Positions 8,341-17,560 are shown, numbered from the stretch's first letter. The stretch: 64,000 nt of DNA from Pirellulales bacterium (GCA_028279215.1 JANQOF010000029.1:21226-85225); one strand, 5' to 3'. The notes: a model not told the origin generated them from the sequence alone. Numbers and translations are program-made.

Positions 8341-8706
8341 ATGATTAAGCACGAACTCCTGCAAGACGAGGGCATACTCATCGTCTCGCCACTTTCAGCA
8401 CTCTCGTCGGACGATTTTGAGAACCTCGCCCGTGAGGTCGACCCGTACATCGAACAGCATGGTCCACTCGCCGGGCTGGTAATCGAGGCCGAGTCGTTCC
8501 CCGGCTGGGATAGTTTCGGAGCACTCGTCTCGCATCTGCGGTTCGTAAAGGACCACCAAAAGAACATCAAGAAGGTGGCGGCGGTAACAGACAGCAGTTT
8601 CCTTTCGATACTGCCGACCATCGGCAGCCATTTCGTGAACGCGGAGGTCAAGCATTTTGACTACGCCGATAAAGATGCGGCGATGATGTGGGTTCGGGAA
8701 TCGTAA
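8341..8706 (+). CDS. SpoIIAA-like (STAS-fold) protein
   Basis: The 121-residue protein fits the SpoIIAA-like family: an N-terminal beta strand segment ILIVSPLSALSSDDFENLAREVDPYI, the central GLVIEAESFPGWDSFGAL, then KVAAVTDSSFLS and the terminal DYADKDAAMMWVRE. Members of this family are small, STAS-like, cytoplasmic and of unknown role. They lack the classical phosphorylated Ser motif of true anti-sigma antagonists. The ATG is preceded by GGAGG at 8327-8331. It stands alone, divergent from the sulfatase. Confidence 0.8.
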   Translation: MIKHELLQDEGILIVSPLSALSSDDFENLAREVDPYIEQHGPLAGLVIEAESFPGWDSFGALVSHLRFVKDHQKNIKKVAAVTDSSFLSILPTIGSHFVNAEVKHFDYADKDAAMMWVRES

Positions 8707-8792
8707 ATCCAATTTGAACAGGAGATCGCCGAGGGAGCAGAGATTTCCTTTCGTGCGTTTTGTCTGGCCTTAGGCGGCGCTGGGAGAATCCG

Positions 8793-9332
8793 ATGACTCA
8801 GTTTACCGAAGCCGAGCAGCAGCTAATCGATGTTTGGGAAGCGCACACGGCTGCCGAGTTCGAGCTTAAGGACGCCGATGCAGCCGTTGCGACCATGACC
8901 GACGACGTGGAGTTGATCCACGTGCCCGTCGGCACCGGCGCCAAGGGCAAAGAAGCCTTGCGAAAGTTTTATCGCGAGATCTTCATTCCACAGTCGCCGG
9001 CCGACTTTGCAATGGAGTTGCTCACGCGCAGCGTAGGACAAGGTCGCGTGATCGAGGAGTTTCTTGTCAAGTTCACGCACACAATCCGAATGGATTGGCT
9101 CGCGCCTGGTGTCGAACCAACGGGCCGCCGAGTAGTGACACCGTTTGTCGGCATTATCGGATTCGAGGGAACCCTGATGTGCTCGGAGCACATCTACTGG
9201 GATCAGGCCAACGTGTTGACGCAGATGGGACTGCTCGACGAAAAATTGCCCGTACTTGCCGGCACGCAGTGCGATCCTCTATTGAAGAAGGATTTCGCTT
9301 TCAACGAGTTGATTGAGCGGTGTGAGCCATAA
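8793..9332 (+). CDS. SnoaL/NTF2-like fold protein
   Basis: The protein starts MTQFTEAEQQLIDVWEAHTAAEF and contains DADAAVATMTDDVELIHVPVGTGAKGKEALRKFYREIF, the usual helix-strand opening of polyketide-cyclase-like NTF2 domains. It continues with VIEEFLVKFTHTIRMDWLAPGV and a C-terminal extension beyond the usual cone. This fold covers cyclases, isomerases and binding proteins, so no reaction can be assigned. I start at ATG 8793 behind GGGAGA; an upstream TTG would add an unlikely arginine-rich leader. The 179-residue length is slightly long for a single domain. Confidence 0.65.
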   Translation: MTQFTEAEQQLIDVWEAHTAAEFELKDADAAVATMTDDVELIHVPVGTGAKGKEALRKFYREIFIPQSPADFAMELLTRSVGQGRVIEEFLVKFTHTIRMDWLAPGVEPTGRRVVTPFVGIIGFEGTLMCSEHIYWDQANVLTQMGLLDEKLPVLAGTQCDPLLKKDFAFNELIERCEP

Positions 9333-9499
9333 TGTTGGTGCCGCTGCGAGCACTCGCTTCGGGGTAGCCCAAGGGCGACGGCTAGTTTACTCAGTTGGCT
9401 ATCCCGTCGGTTCCACCATCCCCTCCACCTCCTCTTCATTCCCCCCCTCACCTCCTTCCAAATCTTCGGCATTTTCTCGCCCATTTCGCGCCTTGCATT

Positions 9500-9523
9500 A
9501 TTAGTGTACTTGAGTACACTAAT
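9500..9523. promoter_or_regulatory. Perfect palindrome upstream of imuA, candidate LexA/SOS operator
   Basis: The arms ATTAGTGTACT (9500-9510) and AGTACACTAAT (9513-9523) are exact reverse complements with a 2-bp spacer. The site ends 38 bp before the imuA ATG. imuA-imuB-dnaE2 operons are commonly LexA controlled, so position and symmetry make it a strong operator candidate. I cannot confirm the LexA motif of this organism from here. Confidence 0.6.
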
Positions 9524-9561
9524 CACTAGACGAGCCAACTTCACCTGTTGATAGCATTCCC

Positions 9562-10344
9562 ATGGTTCAAGCCGCTAATCCTATTACTCCTCACGCCGAG
9601 TTGCCGCGACTGCGGGGGCTACTAGCGGGGATGGAGTATCCGCAACATCGTGAGGAGCGAGCCACCGTTTCCACCGGCGTGGTGGCAGTCGATCGGTTGT
9701 TACCGCATCGCGGGCTGCGGGGTGGGACGCTGGTGGAGTGGATTGCCGATGGCGCTGGCAGCGGGGCAAGCGTGCTGCCGGTGGTCGCTTTAGGACAACT
9801 TCAACGAGCGAGTGGGGGGGCGACGGTGGTGGTCGATCGCGGGGGGCGCTTCTATCCACCCGCTGCTTCGGCGTGGGGCGTCGATTTAGAGCAAACGATG
9901 GTCATCCGCCCCACGTCCGAAGCCGACGAGTTGTGGGCCATCGACCAAGCGATGCGTTGCCCCGATGTGGCCGCGGTGCTCGCCTGGCCAGCAAAGCTCG
10001 ACAGCTTTACGTTCCGCCGCCTGCAACTGGCTGCCGAAACGAGCGGCGCGGTCGGCCTATTGGTCCGCCCTTCGCGCGCCCAGCGCGACCCGACGTGGGC
10101 GACTGCACGGCTGATGATCTCGCCACTGCCGACGAACACTGGCAAAGAGAACGAATTGCCGACGAGTTGGCGACTCGGCGTTACCGTGCTTAAAAGTCGC
10201 GGTTTGCTGGTGGGCAAACAAGTGCAACTGGAGATCGACCACCAAACGGGTACGATTCATGAGTCGGCAACAAGTAGCGAATCGCGTCCTGGCCGTCTGG
10301 CTACCGAACTGGCCCATTCAGCGGCTTGTGAGCAAACGGCCTGA
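9562..10344 (+). CDS. imuA: ImuA-like RecA-related protein of the mutagenesis cassette
   Basis: ImuA proteins are small RecA/SulA-related partners of the ImuB-DnaE2 translesion machinery. The sequence contains VAVDRLLPHRGLRGGTLVEWIADGAGSGASVLPVV, the usual RecA-like core opening with a degenerate nucleotide loop, then VVVDRGGRFYPPAA and WAIDQAMRCPDVAAVLAWP. It ends with a short helical tail. The gene overlaps imuB by 86 nt and is preceded by a palindrome that could be its LexA site. At 260 residues the length is normal. The call rests on motif order and on the adjacent imuB and dnaE2 genes. Confidence 0.8.
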   Translation: MVQAANPITPHAELPRLRGLLAGMEYPQHREERATVSTGVVAVDRLLPHRGLRGGTLVEWIADGAGSGASVLPVVALGQLQRASGGATVVVDRGGRFYPPAASAWGVDLEQTMVIRPTSEADELWAIDQAMRCPDVAAVLAWPAKLDSFTFRRLQLAAETSGAVGLLVRPSRAQRDPTWATARLMISPLPTNTGKENELPTSWRLGVTVLKSRGLLVGKQVQLEIDHQTGTIHESATSSESRPGRLATELAHSAACEQTA

Positions 10345-11851
10345 GCTACGCGACCGACCGCTGGTGCTCGAAGCTACTTCGCCGCGCGGCCAGCGCGTAG
10401 TGGCGTGTTCGTCGGCGGCTGTGAAACTTGGCATCGCGCCGGGCATGTTGGCGGCCGAAGCGGCTGCAATCCGAAATACCGACCTACTCCGCGAGCAGCA
10501 CCACCCAGAAGCCGATCGCCGCAGCCTCGAAAAGTTAGCGAGCTGGTGCCATCGCTTCAGCCCCAGTATTGGTTTGGAAGAGGCGGTTGAGCTCGATACC
10601 TTATTGCTCGACGCAACCAACCTCGCCCCGCTCTACGGCGGCGAGCAATCGCTCGTCGACCAAGTTACCCAAGGCCTCGCCCGATTAAACTTGGAAGCCC
10701 ACGTCGCCCTGGCCGGCAACATCGCCACCGCCTGGGCCGCCGCGCACTACCAAGAAATTAGTTCCCTCTCCCCCTTAGGGGAGAGAGTTAGGGTGAGGGG
10801 GCATGTTGTCCCACCAGGCGAAAACCTCGCGGCACTCCGTCCGCTGCCCGCCTGCGCGCTGCGGCTCGACGAGTTGGTAGTCGATACGCTCGCACGTTTG
10901 GGCATCCAAACCGTCGGCGAACTGCTCGCCCTGCCCCGCGACAGCTTGGCCTCGCGACTGGGTAGCGAGGTACTGCGGCGTATTCATCAAGCCATCGGCG
11001 ATCAGCCAGAAGTCATCCGCGCGGTGCCACACTCCGAAAAACTGGTGGCTCAGTGGCTATTCGAGCCGCCAATCACCAAATGGACTCAAATCAACAAAGT
11101 AATCGAGCGATTGCTCGGGCAACTCACCCACCAGTTGGCCGTTCGCGATGCGGGGGCACTCGTCGTAGTTTGCCAAATCGAGTGCGAGTTGGGCGAAGAC
11201 GTACGGTTCGAAACTCGGCTGTTCTGCCCAACGAGCGACGCGGCGCACCTGATGGAAATCGTTGGCCTGCGAACCGAGCGGCTTTTGCTCACCAGTCCGG
11301 TGACCGCCGTCAAAGTGCACATTGTACGCCATGCTCCGCTCTCCCGGCAGCAACGCGTGCTGTTCGAGCGAGAAGCTCCTTGGCAACATTCTACACACGT
11401 CGCCGGCTTGATCGATCGGGTTGCCGGGCGTTTGGGCGCCGACGCGGCGGTCCGCTATCGTCTCAAACGGGAAGCCCAAGCCGAGTTTGCGTACACCGAA
11501 CATTCGCTGGTTGGCAATCTCGCTACCCGCAAGCGTCGCGCGACAAAAACGGTTGCCGAAGGGGAGCTGGCTCTGGCGCCGCTCGATCGGCCGCTGCGAT
11601 TTTTCGCGCGGCCGGTAAAGCTCGAAACGCTCGCCTTCCTGCACGAAGGCCCACCCATTCGCTTTGTGCTTGAAGGCCAACAACATATCGTCGCCCATCA
11701 CCGCGGACCCGAGCGCATAGAAACCGGCTGGTGGCGCCGACGAGGCGTCCGTCGCGACTACTACCGTGTCGAAACCACCACCGGCCACCGCTTCTGGCTC
11801 TTCCGCTGCCTGAGACGACAAGCCTGGTTTTTGCAGGGGGCGTTTGAGTAA
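10259..11851 (+). CDS. imuB: ImuB-like Y-family polymerase homologue
   Basis: ImuB is a polymerase-dead Y-family protein that tethers DnaE2 and ImuA to the beta clamp for translesion synthesis. The N-terminus VLAVWLPNWPIQRL replaces the catalytic DxD motif of active enzymes. The second acidic motif is also altered, with VELDTLLLDATNLAPLYGGEQ in its place. ACALRLDELVVDTLARLGIQTVGELLALPRDSLASRLG is the thumb HhH region, and a C-terminal domain typical of ImuB follows. The ATG at 10259 lies inside imuA. An odd SLSPLGERVRVRG stretch near residue 170 is translated from a repeat element. Confidence 0.85.
   Translation: MSRQQVANRVLAVWLPNWPIQRLVSKRPELRDRPLVLEATSPRGQRVVACSSAAVKLGIAPGMLAAEAAAIRNTDLLREQHHPEADRRSLEKLASWCHRFSPSIGLEEAVELDTLLLDATNLAPLYGGEQSLVDQVTQGLARLNLEAHVALAGNIATAWAAAHYQEISSLSPLGERVRVRGHVVPPGENLAALRPLPACALRLDELVVDTLARLGIQTVGELLALPRDSLASRLGSEVLRRIHQAIGDQPEVIRAVPHSEKLVAQWLFEPPITKWTQINKVIERLLGQLTHQLAVRDAGALVVVCQIECELGEDVRFETRLFCPTSDAAHLMEIVGLRTERLLLTSPVTAVKVHIVRHAPLSRQQRVLFEREAPWQHSTHVAGLIDRVAGRLGADAAVRYRLKREAQAEFAYTEHSLVGNLATRKRRATKTVAEGELALAPLDRPLRFFARPVKLETLAFLHEGPPIRFVLEGQQHIVAHHRGPERIETGWWRRRGVRRDYYRVETTTGHRFWLFRCLRRQAWFLQGAFE
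10764..10800. repeat. Repeat element translated in frame inside imuB
   Basis: The segment contains CTCTCCCC (10766-10773) and GGGGAGAG (10778-10785) around CTTA, followed by GTTAGGGTGAGGGGG. It is the same kind of GC-rich palindrome as at 3485-3501, here without breaking the reading frame. Confidence 0.55.
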
Positions 11852-11875
11852 GGAACCGCCAATACACAGCCTTCC

Positions 11876-14800
11876 ATGCCCGAACCGCCTGTTTTTCCGA
11901 AACGCCAACCGCTCGATACCGATCAACTCGGCAAGCGGTCCGTGCATCCTTGGGTTCGTTATGCCGAGCTGCATTGCCGCACCAATTTTTCGTTCCTCGA
12001 GGGCGCTTCGCACGCCGACGAGTTGGTACTGCGAGCTGCGAAACTCGGTTACGAGGCGCTCGCGATTACCGATCGCAATAGCTTGGCTGGTGTGGTGCGG
12101 GCGCATACGGCGGCCAAAGATTGCGGGCTCAAGATCATCATCGGCGCCGAAGTCACTCCGGTCGACGCTCCCAGAGTTGCCTTGCTCGCCACCGATCGCG
12201 CCGCTTACGCACAACTCGCGCGGCTGCTCACCGTCGGACGACGTCGGGCAGCCAAAGGCGAGTGTCAGCTTGAGTTTGGTGACATTGCTGAACATCATCA
12301 AGGATTGTTGGCTCTTGTCGCTCCCCAAAGATCGGGTGCCACTGCTGGCTCGCCCAGCAGCGATCACATCAGTCGATATCGCGACCTCTTCACCGATCGT
12401 TGTTATCTGCTTACCGAGTTGCATTACGGCACCGACGACCAGCAGTGGCTCGCAAATCTCACTCGAATCGGCAACGAGTCGCAGGTGCCGTTGGTGGCCG
12501 CTGGCGATGTGCACTATCACTCTGGCGAGCGAATGCCGCTGCAGCATGCACTCACGGCCATGCGCCATGGCACCACGGTGGCTAAACTTGGCGAGCGATG
12601 TTTGCCAAACGCCGAGCGGCACTTGCGGTCGCTCGACGACCTGGAATCGATCTTCGCTGCGCGGCCCGAGCTGCTTCGCCGCACCGTGGAAATCGCCGAT
12701 CGGTGTGCGTTCTCGCTCGACGACTTGCGTTATGAGTACCCCGAGGAACTCGCTCCGTCGGGCATGACGCCCATTGAATACTTGCGGCAACTGGCGTGGG
12801 AAGGCGCCAAAGAACGGTACCCGACCATCGTGCCCGAAAAGGTTTGCCGGCTCTTGGAGCACGAGCTGGCGCTAATCGAACGACTTCACTACGAGGCGTT
12901 CTTCCTTACTGTGCAAGACATCGTCCGCTTCGCACGCTCGCGGCAAATTCTCTGTCAGGGTCGCGGCTCGGCGGCTAACTCGGTGGTCTGCTATTGCTTG
13001 GGCGTGACGGCCGTCGATCCGGCCGCGCACGAGTTGCTGTTTGAGCGCTTCGTTTCCGAAGAGCGCAACGAAGCGCCCGACATCGATGTCGACTTCGAAC
13101 ACGAACGCCGCGAAGAGGTGTTGCAGTACATCTACGAAAAGTATGGCCGCGAGCACGCCGGGCTCGCCGCTACGGTGATTACCTACCGGCCGCGTAGCGC
13201 CATTCGCGACATCGGTAAGGCGCTCGGGTTATCGCTCGACCGAGTCGATACGCTCGCTAAGAACTACGACTTCCGCGGCGAGAAATTATTGTTGCCCAAG
13301 CGGTGCGAGCAAAGCGGCATCGATCCTGAGTCGCGCATTGGGCGACAGCTCATGTTGCTAGTGAACGAACTATTGGGCTTCCCGCGGCATCTTTCACAAC
13401 ATGTTGGCGGCATGGTGATCACCCGCGGACCACTTTGCGAGCTGGTGCCCATCGAAAATGCCGCGATGGAAGACCGCACCGTCATCGAGTGGGACAAGGA
13501 CGACCTCGACGAACTCGGCATCTTGAAAGTCGATTGCCTGTGCCTTGGCATGCTTACCGCCATCCGCAAGTGCTTCGACCTGATCGCCAAGCACACCTAC
13601 CGGCAGTTGTCGATTGCCACGGTGCCGCAAGAAGATCCGGCCGTGTACGACATGGTTTGCCAGGCCGATACGGTGGGCGTGTTTCAAATCGAAAGTCGCG
13701 CCCAGATGAGCATGCTACCGCGACTGAAGCCGAGGAACTTTTACGACGTGGTGATCGAAGTGGCGATCGTGCGGCCGGGGCCCATTCAGGGAAACATGGT
13801 GCATCCGTATTTGCGGCGACGCGAGGGCGAAGAGCCGGTGAAGTACCCCAACCCTGAAGTCCAACAAGTGCTCGAGCGGACGCTTGGCGTGCCGCTGTTT
13901 CAGGAGCAGGCAATGCAACTGGCGGTGGTGGCCGCCGGGTTTACACCAGGCGAGGCCGACCAACTTCGCCGGGCGATGGGCGGCTGGCGGCGGCCAGGGC
14001 TCATCGACAGCTATCGCCAAAAGCTCATGACCGGCATGCTGGCCAAGGGTTATGCGCAAGATTTTGCCGAGGGACTGTTCAACCAAATCCGCGGCTTCGG
14101 TGAGTATGGCTTCCCCGAGTCGCACGCCGCCAGCTTCGCCAAGTTGGTATACGTCTCGGCGTGGCTGAAACGTTATTACCCGGCGACGTTTGCGGCCGGA
14201 CTGATCAACAGCCAGCCAATGGGGTTCTATGCGCCCGCACAACTGGTCCGCGACGCCCGCGACCATGGCGTCGAGGTGCGGCCAATTGATGTCAACCAAA
14301 GCGACTGGGATTGCACGCTCGAACCAACCAAACCCGGTAGCGAAGGCGCGCTACGGCTAGGCATGCGTCTAGTGCGTGGCTTGCAGCAAACCGACGCCGA
14401 GAAAATTGTCGCCGCCCGCGAAACTCCCTATCCATCGGCGGCCGAACTCGGCAAGCGGGCCCGCGTTGGCAAAGCTACCATCGAAAAGCTGGCCGACGCG
14501 GGGGCGCTCGACTCGCTGGAGCGAGATCGCCGCTCCGCACTGTGGCAAGCACTCGAACCACCGCTTTCGACCGACGAGACGCCGCTGTTCGCGGCCGAAG
14601 CCGACAACCACCAGCCGCCGGAATTTCCACCGCTCAGTCCCCAGCAACAAGTGTTTGCCGATTACGCCGCCTCGGGCCTGTCGCTTCGCAATCATCCACT
14701 TTCGTTTTATCGCGAACAACTCGACCAACTTGGTGTGGTCACGGCCGAGCGGATTGTCGAACTACGTCACGGGCGTAGGGTAACCGTAGCAGGCTTGGTG

Positions 14801-15055
14801 CTCATGCGTCAGCGTCCGGGCACGGCCAAGGGCATTACGTTTGTCACTCTGGAAGACGAAACTGGCACTATCAACTTGATTGTTCACCTGCGAACATGGC
14901 AGAAGTACGAAATGATCGCCCGCCGCGCCACCGCCATGCTGGTCACCGGCCGACTCGAACGCCAAGGCATCGTGATCCACGTGATCGTCCGCGAGATTCA
15001 GGATTTGGAAACCGAGATGGACGAACTGGAACACCGGTCGCGGGATTTTCGGTGA
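11876..15055 (+). CDS. dnaE2: Error-prone DNA polymerase III alpha subunit DnaE2
   Basis: DnaE2 is the C-family polymerase that carries out damage-induced translesion synthesis with ImuB and ImuA. An N-terminal PHP domain opens YAELHCRTNFSFLEGASH and includes TDRNSLAGVVRAH. The palm motif PDIDVDFEHERREEV carries the catalytic acidic residues, with GRGSAANSVVCYCLG before it. The C-terminus holds an OB-fold segment RVTVAGLVLMRQRPGTAKG. At 1059 residues it is DnaE2-sized rather than the longer replicative DnaE1. It follows imuB by 24 nt. It is the third gene of the cassette and likely shares its upstream operator. Confidence 0.93.
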   Translation: MPEPPVFPKRQPLDTDQLGKRSVHPWVRYAELHCRTNFSFLEGASHADELVLRAAKLGYEALAITDRNSLAGVVRAHTAAKDCGLKIIIGAEVTPVDAPRVALLATDRAAYAQLARLLTVGRRRAAKGECQLEFGDIAEHHQGLLALVAPQRSGATAGSPSSDHISRYRDLFTDRCYLLTELHYGTDDQQWLANLTRIGNESQVPLVAAGDVHYHSGERMPLQHALTAMRHGTTVAKLGERCLPNAERHLRSLDDLESIFAARPELLRRTVEIADRCAFSLDDLRYEYPEELAPSGMTPIEYLRQLAWEGAKERYPTIVPEKVCRLLEHELALIERLHYEAFFLTVQDIVRFARSRQILCQGRGSAANSVVCYCLGVTAVDPAAHELLFERFVSEERNEAPDIDVDFEHERREEVLQYIYEKYGREHAGLAATVITYRPRSAIRDIGKALGLSLDRVDTLAKNYDFRGEKLLLPKRCEQSGIDPESRIGRQLMLLVNELLGFPRHLSQHVGGMVITRGPLCELVPIENAAMEDRTVIEWDKDDLDELGILKVDCLCLGMLTAIRKCFDLIAKHTYRQLSIATVPQEDPAVYDMVCQADTVGVFQIESRAQMSMLPRLKPRNFYDVVIEVAIVRPGPIQGNMVHPYLRRREGEEPVKYPNPEVQQVLERTLGVPLFQEQAMQLAVVAAGFTPGEADQLRRAMGGWRRPGLIDSYRQKLMTGMLAKGYAQDFAEGLFNQIRGFGEYGFPESHAASFAKLVYVSAWLKRYYPATFAAGLINSQPMGFYAPAQLVRDARDHGVEVRPIDVNQSDWDCTLEPTKPGSEGALRLGMRLVRGLQQTDAEKIVAARETPYPSAAELGKRARVGKATIEKLADAGALDSLERDRRSALWQALEPPLSTDETPLFAAEADNHQPPEFPPLSPQQQVFADYAASGLSLRNHPLSFYREQLDQLGVVTAERIVELRHGRRVTVAGLVLMRQRPGTAKGITFVTLEDETGTINLIVHLRTWQKYEMIARRATAMLVTGRLERQGIVIHVIVREIQDLETEMDELEHRSRDFR

Positions 15056-15119
15056 AGAATCTATGAGCAATTGGTTGTCGGCTGTGAGCGTGTCTCCGAC
15101 TTTACCCTCCTTCCAGGGT

Positions 15120-15224
15120 CGAGCCGAAGGCTCGGGGAGGTTGTGATGAACGATAGCCAACCTACTTCATACGATTGCCCTCCCCGGTCGCTCCCGCGAC
15201 CGACCCTCCCGCCAACGGGAGGGT
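15120..15224. repeat. Three hairpins in the dnaE2-downstream gap
   Basis: CGAGCC/GGCTCG pair at 15120-15134, GGTCG/CGACC at 15186-15201, and ACCCTCCCG/CGGGAGGGT at 15203-15224 around CCAA. The 193-nt gap between dnaE2 and the next gene holds nothing else I can name. They may terminate the cassette or belong to a dispersed repeat family. Confidence 0.5.
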
Positions 15225-15248
15225 GAATTCAATGACGCGAGCCACAAC

Positions 15249-16127
15249 ATGCCCCACTCCGCACTGATCTTCGGCTACGGCTATCTTGGCAAGCCAGTTG
15301 CGCAGCATTGGCGCGAAGATGAATGGAGTGTCCACACTGTCACTAGATCTGAGGCGCACTCCAAAGAAATCCAGTCGCTTGGCATTTATCCCATTGTCGC
15401 CGATGTCACCAACCCCAGCACGCTAAGCAATCTACCAACCATCGACACGGTGCTCTTCGCCGTGGGCTACGATCGCACGAGCGACAAGACCATCGACGAA
15501 GTCTATGTCGGCGGCGCTAGGAACGTGCTCGATGCACTGCCCAAAGATACCGGTCGGTTCATTTACATCAGCACCACCGGAGTGTATGGCGACGCTGGAG
15601 GTGACTGGATCGACGAAACCACACCGCCCAATCCAAGCCGTCCGGGTGGCAAGGCGTCGCTGGCGGCCGAGGAGTTGATTCGCGCAAGCTCGTTTGCGGA
15701 TCGCGCAGTGATCCTTCGCCTCGCCGGAATTTACGGCCCTGGCCGGTTGCCCTACCTCAAGCAACTCCAAGAGGGCGAAGCGATCGCGGCGCCGAAGGCC
15801 GGCTACTTGAACTTGATCCACGTGTACGATGCGGCGCGAATTGTCCAGTTGCTCAGCGATCCGATGCGGGAAATCTCTGGCCCCGTCACCTATTGCGTCA
15901 GCGACGGCCATCCCGTCGTCCGCAGCGAGTACTACCGCGAAGTTGCCAGGCGGCTAGGGGCGCCGGAGCCGACGTTTACCGATCCGCCAGGCGGCAGCCC
16001 GCGGGCGGCGCGGGCGGCCTCCGACAAGCGAGTGAATAACGCCCAATTGACTTCGGATTTGCAGATCGAATTGCTCTATCCGACGTACCGCGAAGGCCTT
16101 GCCGCGTCGATCGGATCGATAAAATAG
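15249..16127 (+). CDS. Atypical extended SDR (NAD-dependent epimerase-like)
   Basis: The Rossmann motif FGYGYLGKPV opens the protein, followed by VADVTNPSTL, VLFAVGYDR and YISTTGVYGDAG, as in YeeZ-like atypical SDR proteins. The classical catalytic YxxxK is not present: the matching place reads RPGGK, so the Tyr is missing. It also has RLAGIYGPGRLP and a NLIHVYDAARIVQLL segment seen in sugar epimerases. It probably binds NAD(P), but I would not predict catalysis. It follows the dnaE2 gap on the same strand. Confidence 0.75.
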   Translation: MPHSALIFGYGYLGKPVAQHWREDEWSVHTVTRSEAHSKEIQSLGIYPIVADVTNPSTLSNLPTIDTVLFAVGYDRTSDKTIDEVYVGGARNVLDALPKDTGRFIYISTTGVYGDAGGDWIDETTPPNPSRPGGKASLAAEELIRASSFADRAVILRLAGIYGPGRLPYLKQLQEGEAIAAPKAGYLNLIHVYDAARIVQLLSDPMREISGPVTYCVSDGHPVVRSEYYREVARRLGAPEPTFTDPPGGSPRAARAASDKRVNNAQLTSDLQIELLYPTYREGLAASIGSIK

Positions 16128-16249
16128 GTCGCGGTAAGTCTGTTGAGATTCAGTTGCATTAGGGGTGCGTACGTTGCCCAAAAGTGGCCGGCCCTCTATC
16201 ATCGATTCCCTTCATTCATTTCGGTTCGCCACTTCATCCGCGTTGCGTC

Positions 16250-17035
16250 ATGCTTCCTCGCACTCCCCTGTTTCCCCACGTCATCGAACTCAATCACCAG
16301 GCCCGGCAACGGATCACCTGCAGCGTCTATCTGATTTATGACGACCAGAACCACTGGGCGCTCATGGACATCGGATACGAAGACGCAGTCGACGACGTCT
16401 TGGAGCTGATTCGCCAACTCGACTTTCCCTTCAGCAAGTGCGTCGGGCTGATCGCCTCGCATGCCGATGTCGATCACATTCAAGGCCTAGCCAAGGCGAA
16501 GCAGGTGCTTAAAACCAGCATCTACTGCCACCCGAAGGCGGCCGTTCACTTGGAATCGGGCGATCGCATCGCGACCTTTGCCGCCATCGAAGCGCAGGGC
16601 ATCGATTTGGAGATGCCGAAGGTCGAGATCGAGCATCGCGTGGACGAAGGCGATACGATTCAAGTCGGCGACCTATTGCTCGAAGTGTGGCATACGCCCG
16701 GCCATACCGATGGACAGCTCTCGCTACGCATGGGCAACCTGCTGTTCTCCGGTGATAACATTTTTCGCGACGGCTCGGTCGGCGCCATCGACGCGCACCA
16801 CGGCAGCAGCATCCCCGATTTTATTAAGTCGCTCAAACGCATCCAAGAAAGCAACGTCGAGTGGCTCCTCCCCAGCCACGGCCCTGTATTCCGCAAAGAC
16901 AACGCCCACATCCAAAAAACAATCGACCGCCTGGAAACCTACCTTCACATGGCCGACTTCGGCACCTGCGCTATCGACTGGCCGTTGATGGATGCTTGGG
17001 AGAAAGAGTTGCTGGAGGGGAAAGGGCCGGAGTGA
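16250..17035 (+). CDS. Metallo-beta-lactamase-fold hydrolase
   Basis: The metal site motifs appear in order: SHADVDH near residue 69, HTPGHTDGQ, a phosphate-like FSGDNIF, and PSHGPVF. In the first motif the usual HxHxDH reads HxDxDH, so one zinc-binding His is an Asp. I start at ATG 16250; an ATG 66 nt upstream adds an unlikely leader. Members of this fold hydrolyse a range of thioesters and phosphoesters, and no substrate can be assigned. The last 69 bases are repeated, with six changes, at 17762-17830, beyond a PIN toxin cassette. Confidence 0.8.
   Translation: MLPRTPLFPHVIELNHQARQRITCSVYLIYDDQNHWALMDIGYEDAVDDVLELIRQLDFPFSKCVGLIASHADVDHIQGLAKAKQVLKTSIYCHPKAAVHLESGDRIATFAAIEAQGIDLEMPKVEIEHRVDEGDTIQVGDLLLEVWHTPGHTDGQLSLRMGNLLFSGDNIFRDGSVGAIDAHHGSSIPDFIKSLKRIQESNVEWLLPSHGPVFRKDNAHIQKTIDRLETYLHMADFGTCAIDWPLMDAWEKELLEGKGPE
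16967..17035. repeat. Intact 3' end of the MBL gene, copied at 17762-17830
   Basis: This 69-nt stretch encodes the last 22 residues and stop codon. The copy 795 bp downstream differs at six positions in five codons, and every change is synonymous. Confidence 0.9.
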
Positions 17036-17071
17036 GAACTACTCTGGGAGTGCGAAAGCGTCTCGCCGAAT

Positions 17072-17560
17072 ATGACAACTGTCTACCTAGAAACGACCAT
17101 TCCCAGCTTCTTCTACACCGCGAGAACAGATACTCGCTCGCTTGCACGCCATCGATGGACCCGCCAGTGGTGGGACGAAGTCGCTCCCGATTTCGAGTTA
17201 TTCTCAAGCGACGCAGTCATTGCGGAACTAGACCGGGGAACGATTGAAGAACTGAAGTCTGAGCGAATTTTGCTGATCTCACGGCTGCCCCTCCTGGAGG
17301 CTACGTCCGACGTCCTCAACGTTGCTAGAATATACGTAGATCGGCTGGTTATGCCCTGCGATGGTGTTGGCGACGCGCTTCACTTGGCAATAGCATCCCA
17401 CTACTCGATAGACGTGTTACTTACCTGGAATTGCAAACACTTGGCGAACCCTAACAAGTTTGGCCACATCCATCAGGTGAACGAGGAGTTAGGCCTCTCC
17501 ACGCCTTTGCTAACCACCCCGCTGAACTATCTAAGCGAGGACGACACATATGAAGACTGA
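17072..17560 (+). CDS. VapC-like PIN-domain toxin/ribonuclease
   Basis: PIN-domain toxins cleave RNA with a small cluster of acidic residues. The protein begins VYLETTIPSF, a variant of the usual first acidic strand, then SSDAVIAELDRG and DGVGDALHLAIASHYSIDVLLTWNCKHLAN, which carry the further acidic and structural residues. Length of 162 residues is normal for this group. There is no upstream antitoxin; instead a short gene overlaps the stop by 11 nt. The pair sits exactly between the real and duplicated 3' ends of the MBL gene, so it looks inserted. Confidence 0.8.
   Translation: MTTVYLETTIPSFFYTARTDTRSLARHRWTRQWWDEVAPDFELFSSDAVIAELDRGTIEELKSERILLISRLPLLEATSDVLNVARIYVDRLVMPCDGVGDALHLAIASHYSIDVLLTWNCKHLANPNKFGHIHQVNEELGLSTPLLTTPLNYLSEDDTYED

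Noticed and set aside
12000..14900. Several long minus-strand open frames across dnaE2
   Set aside because: They are shadows produced by codon bias of a strongly supported gene.
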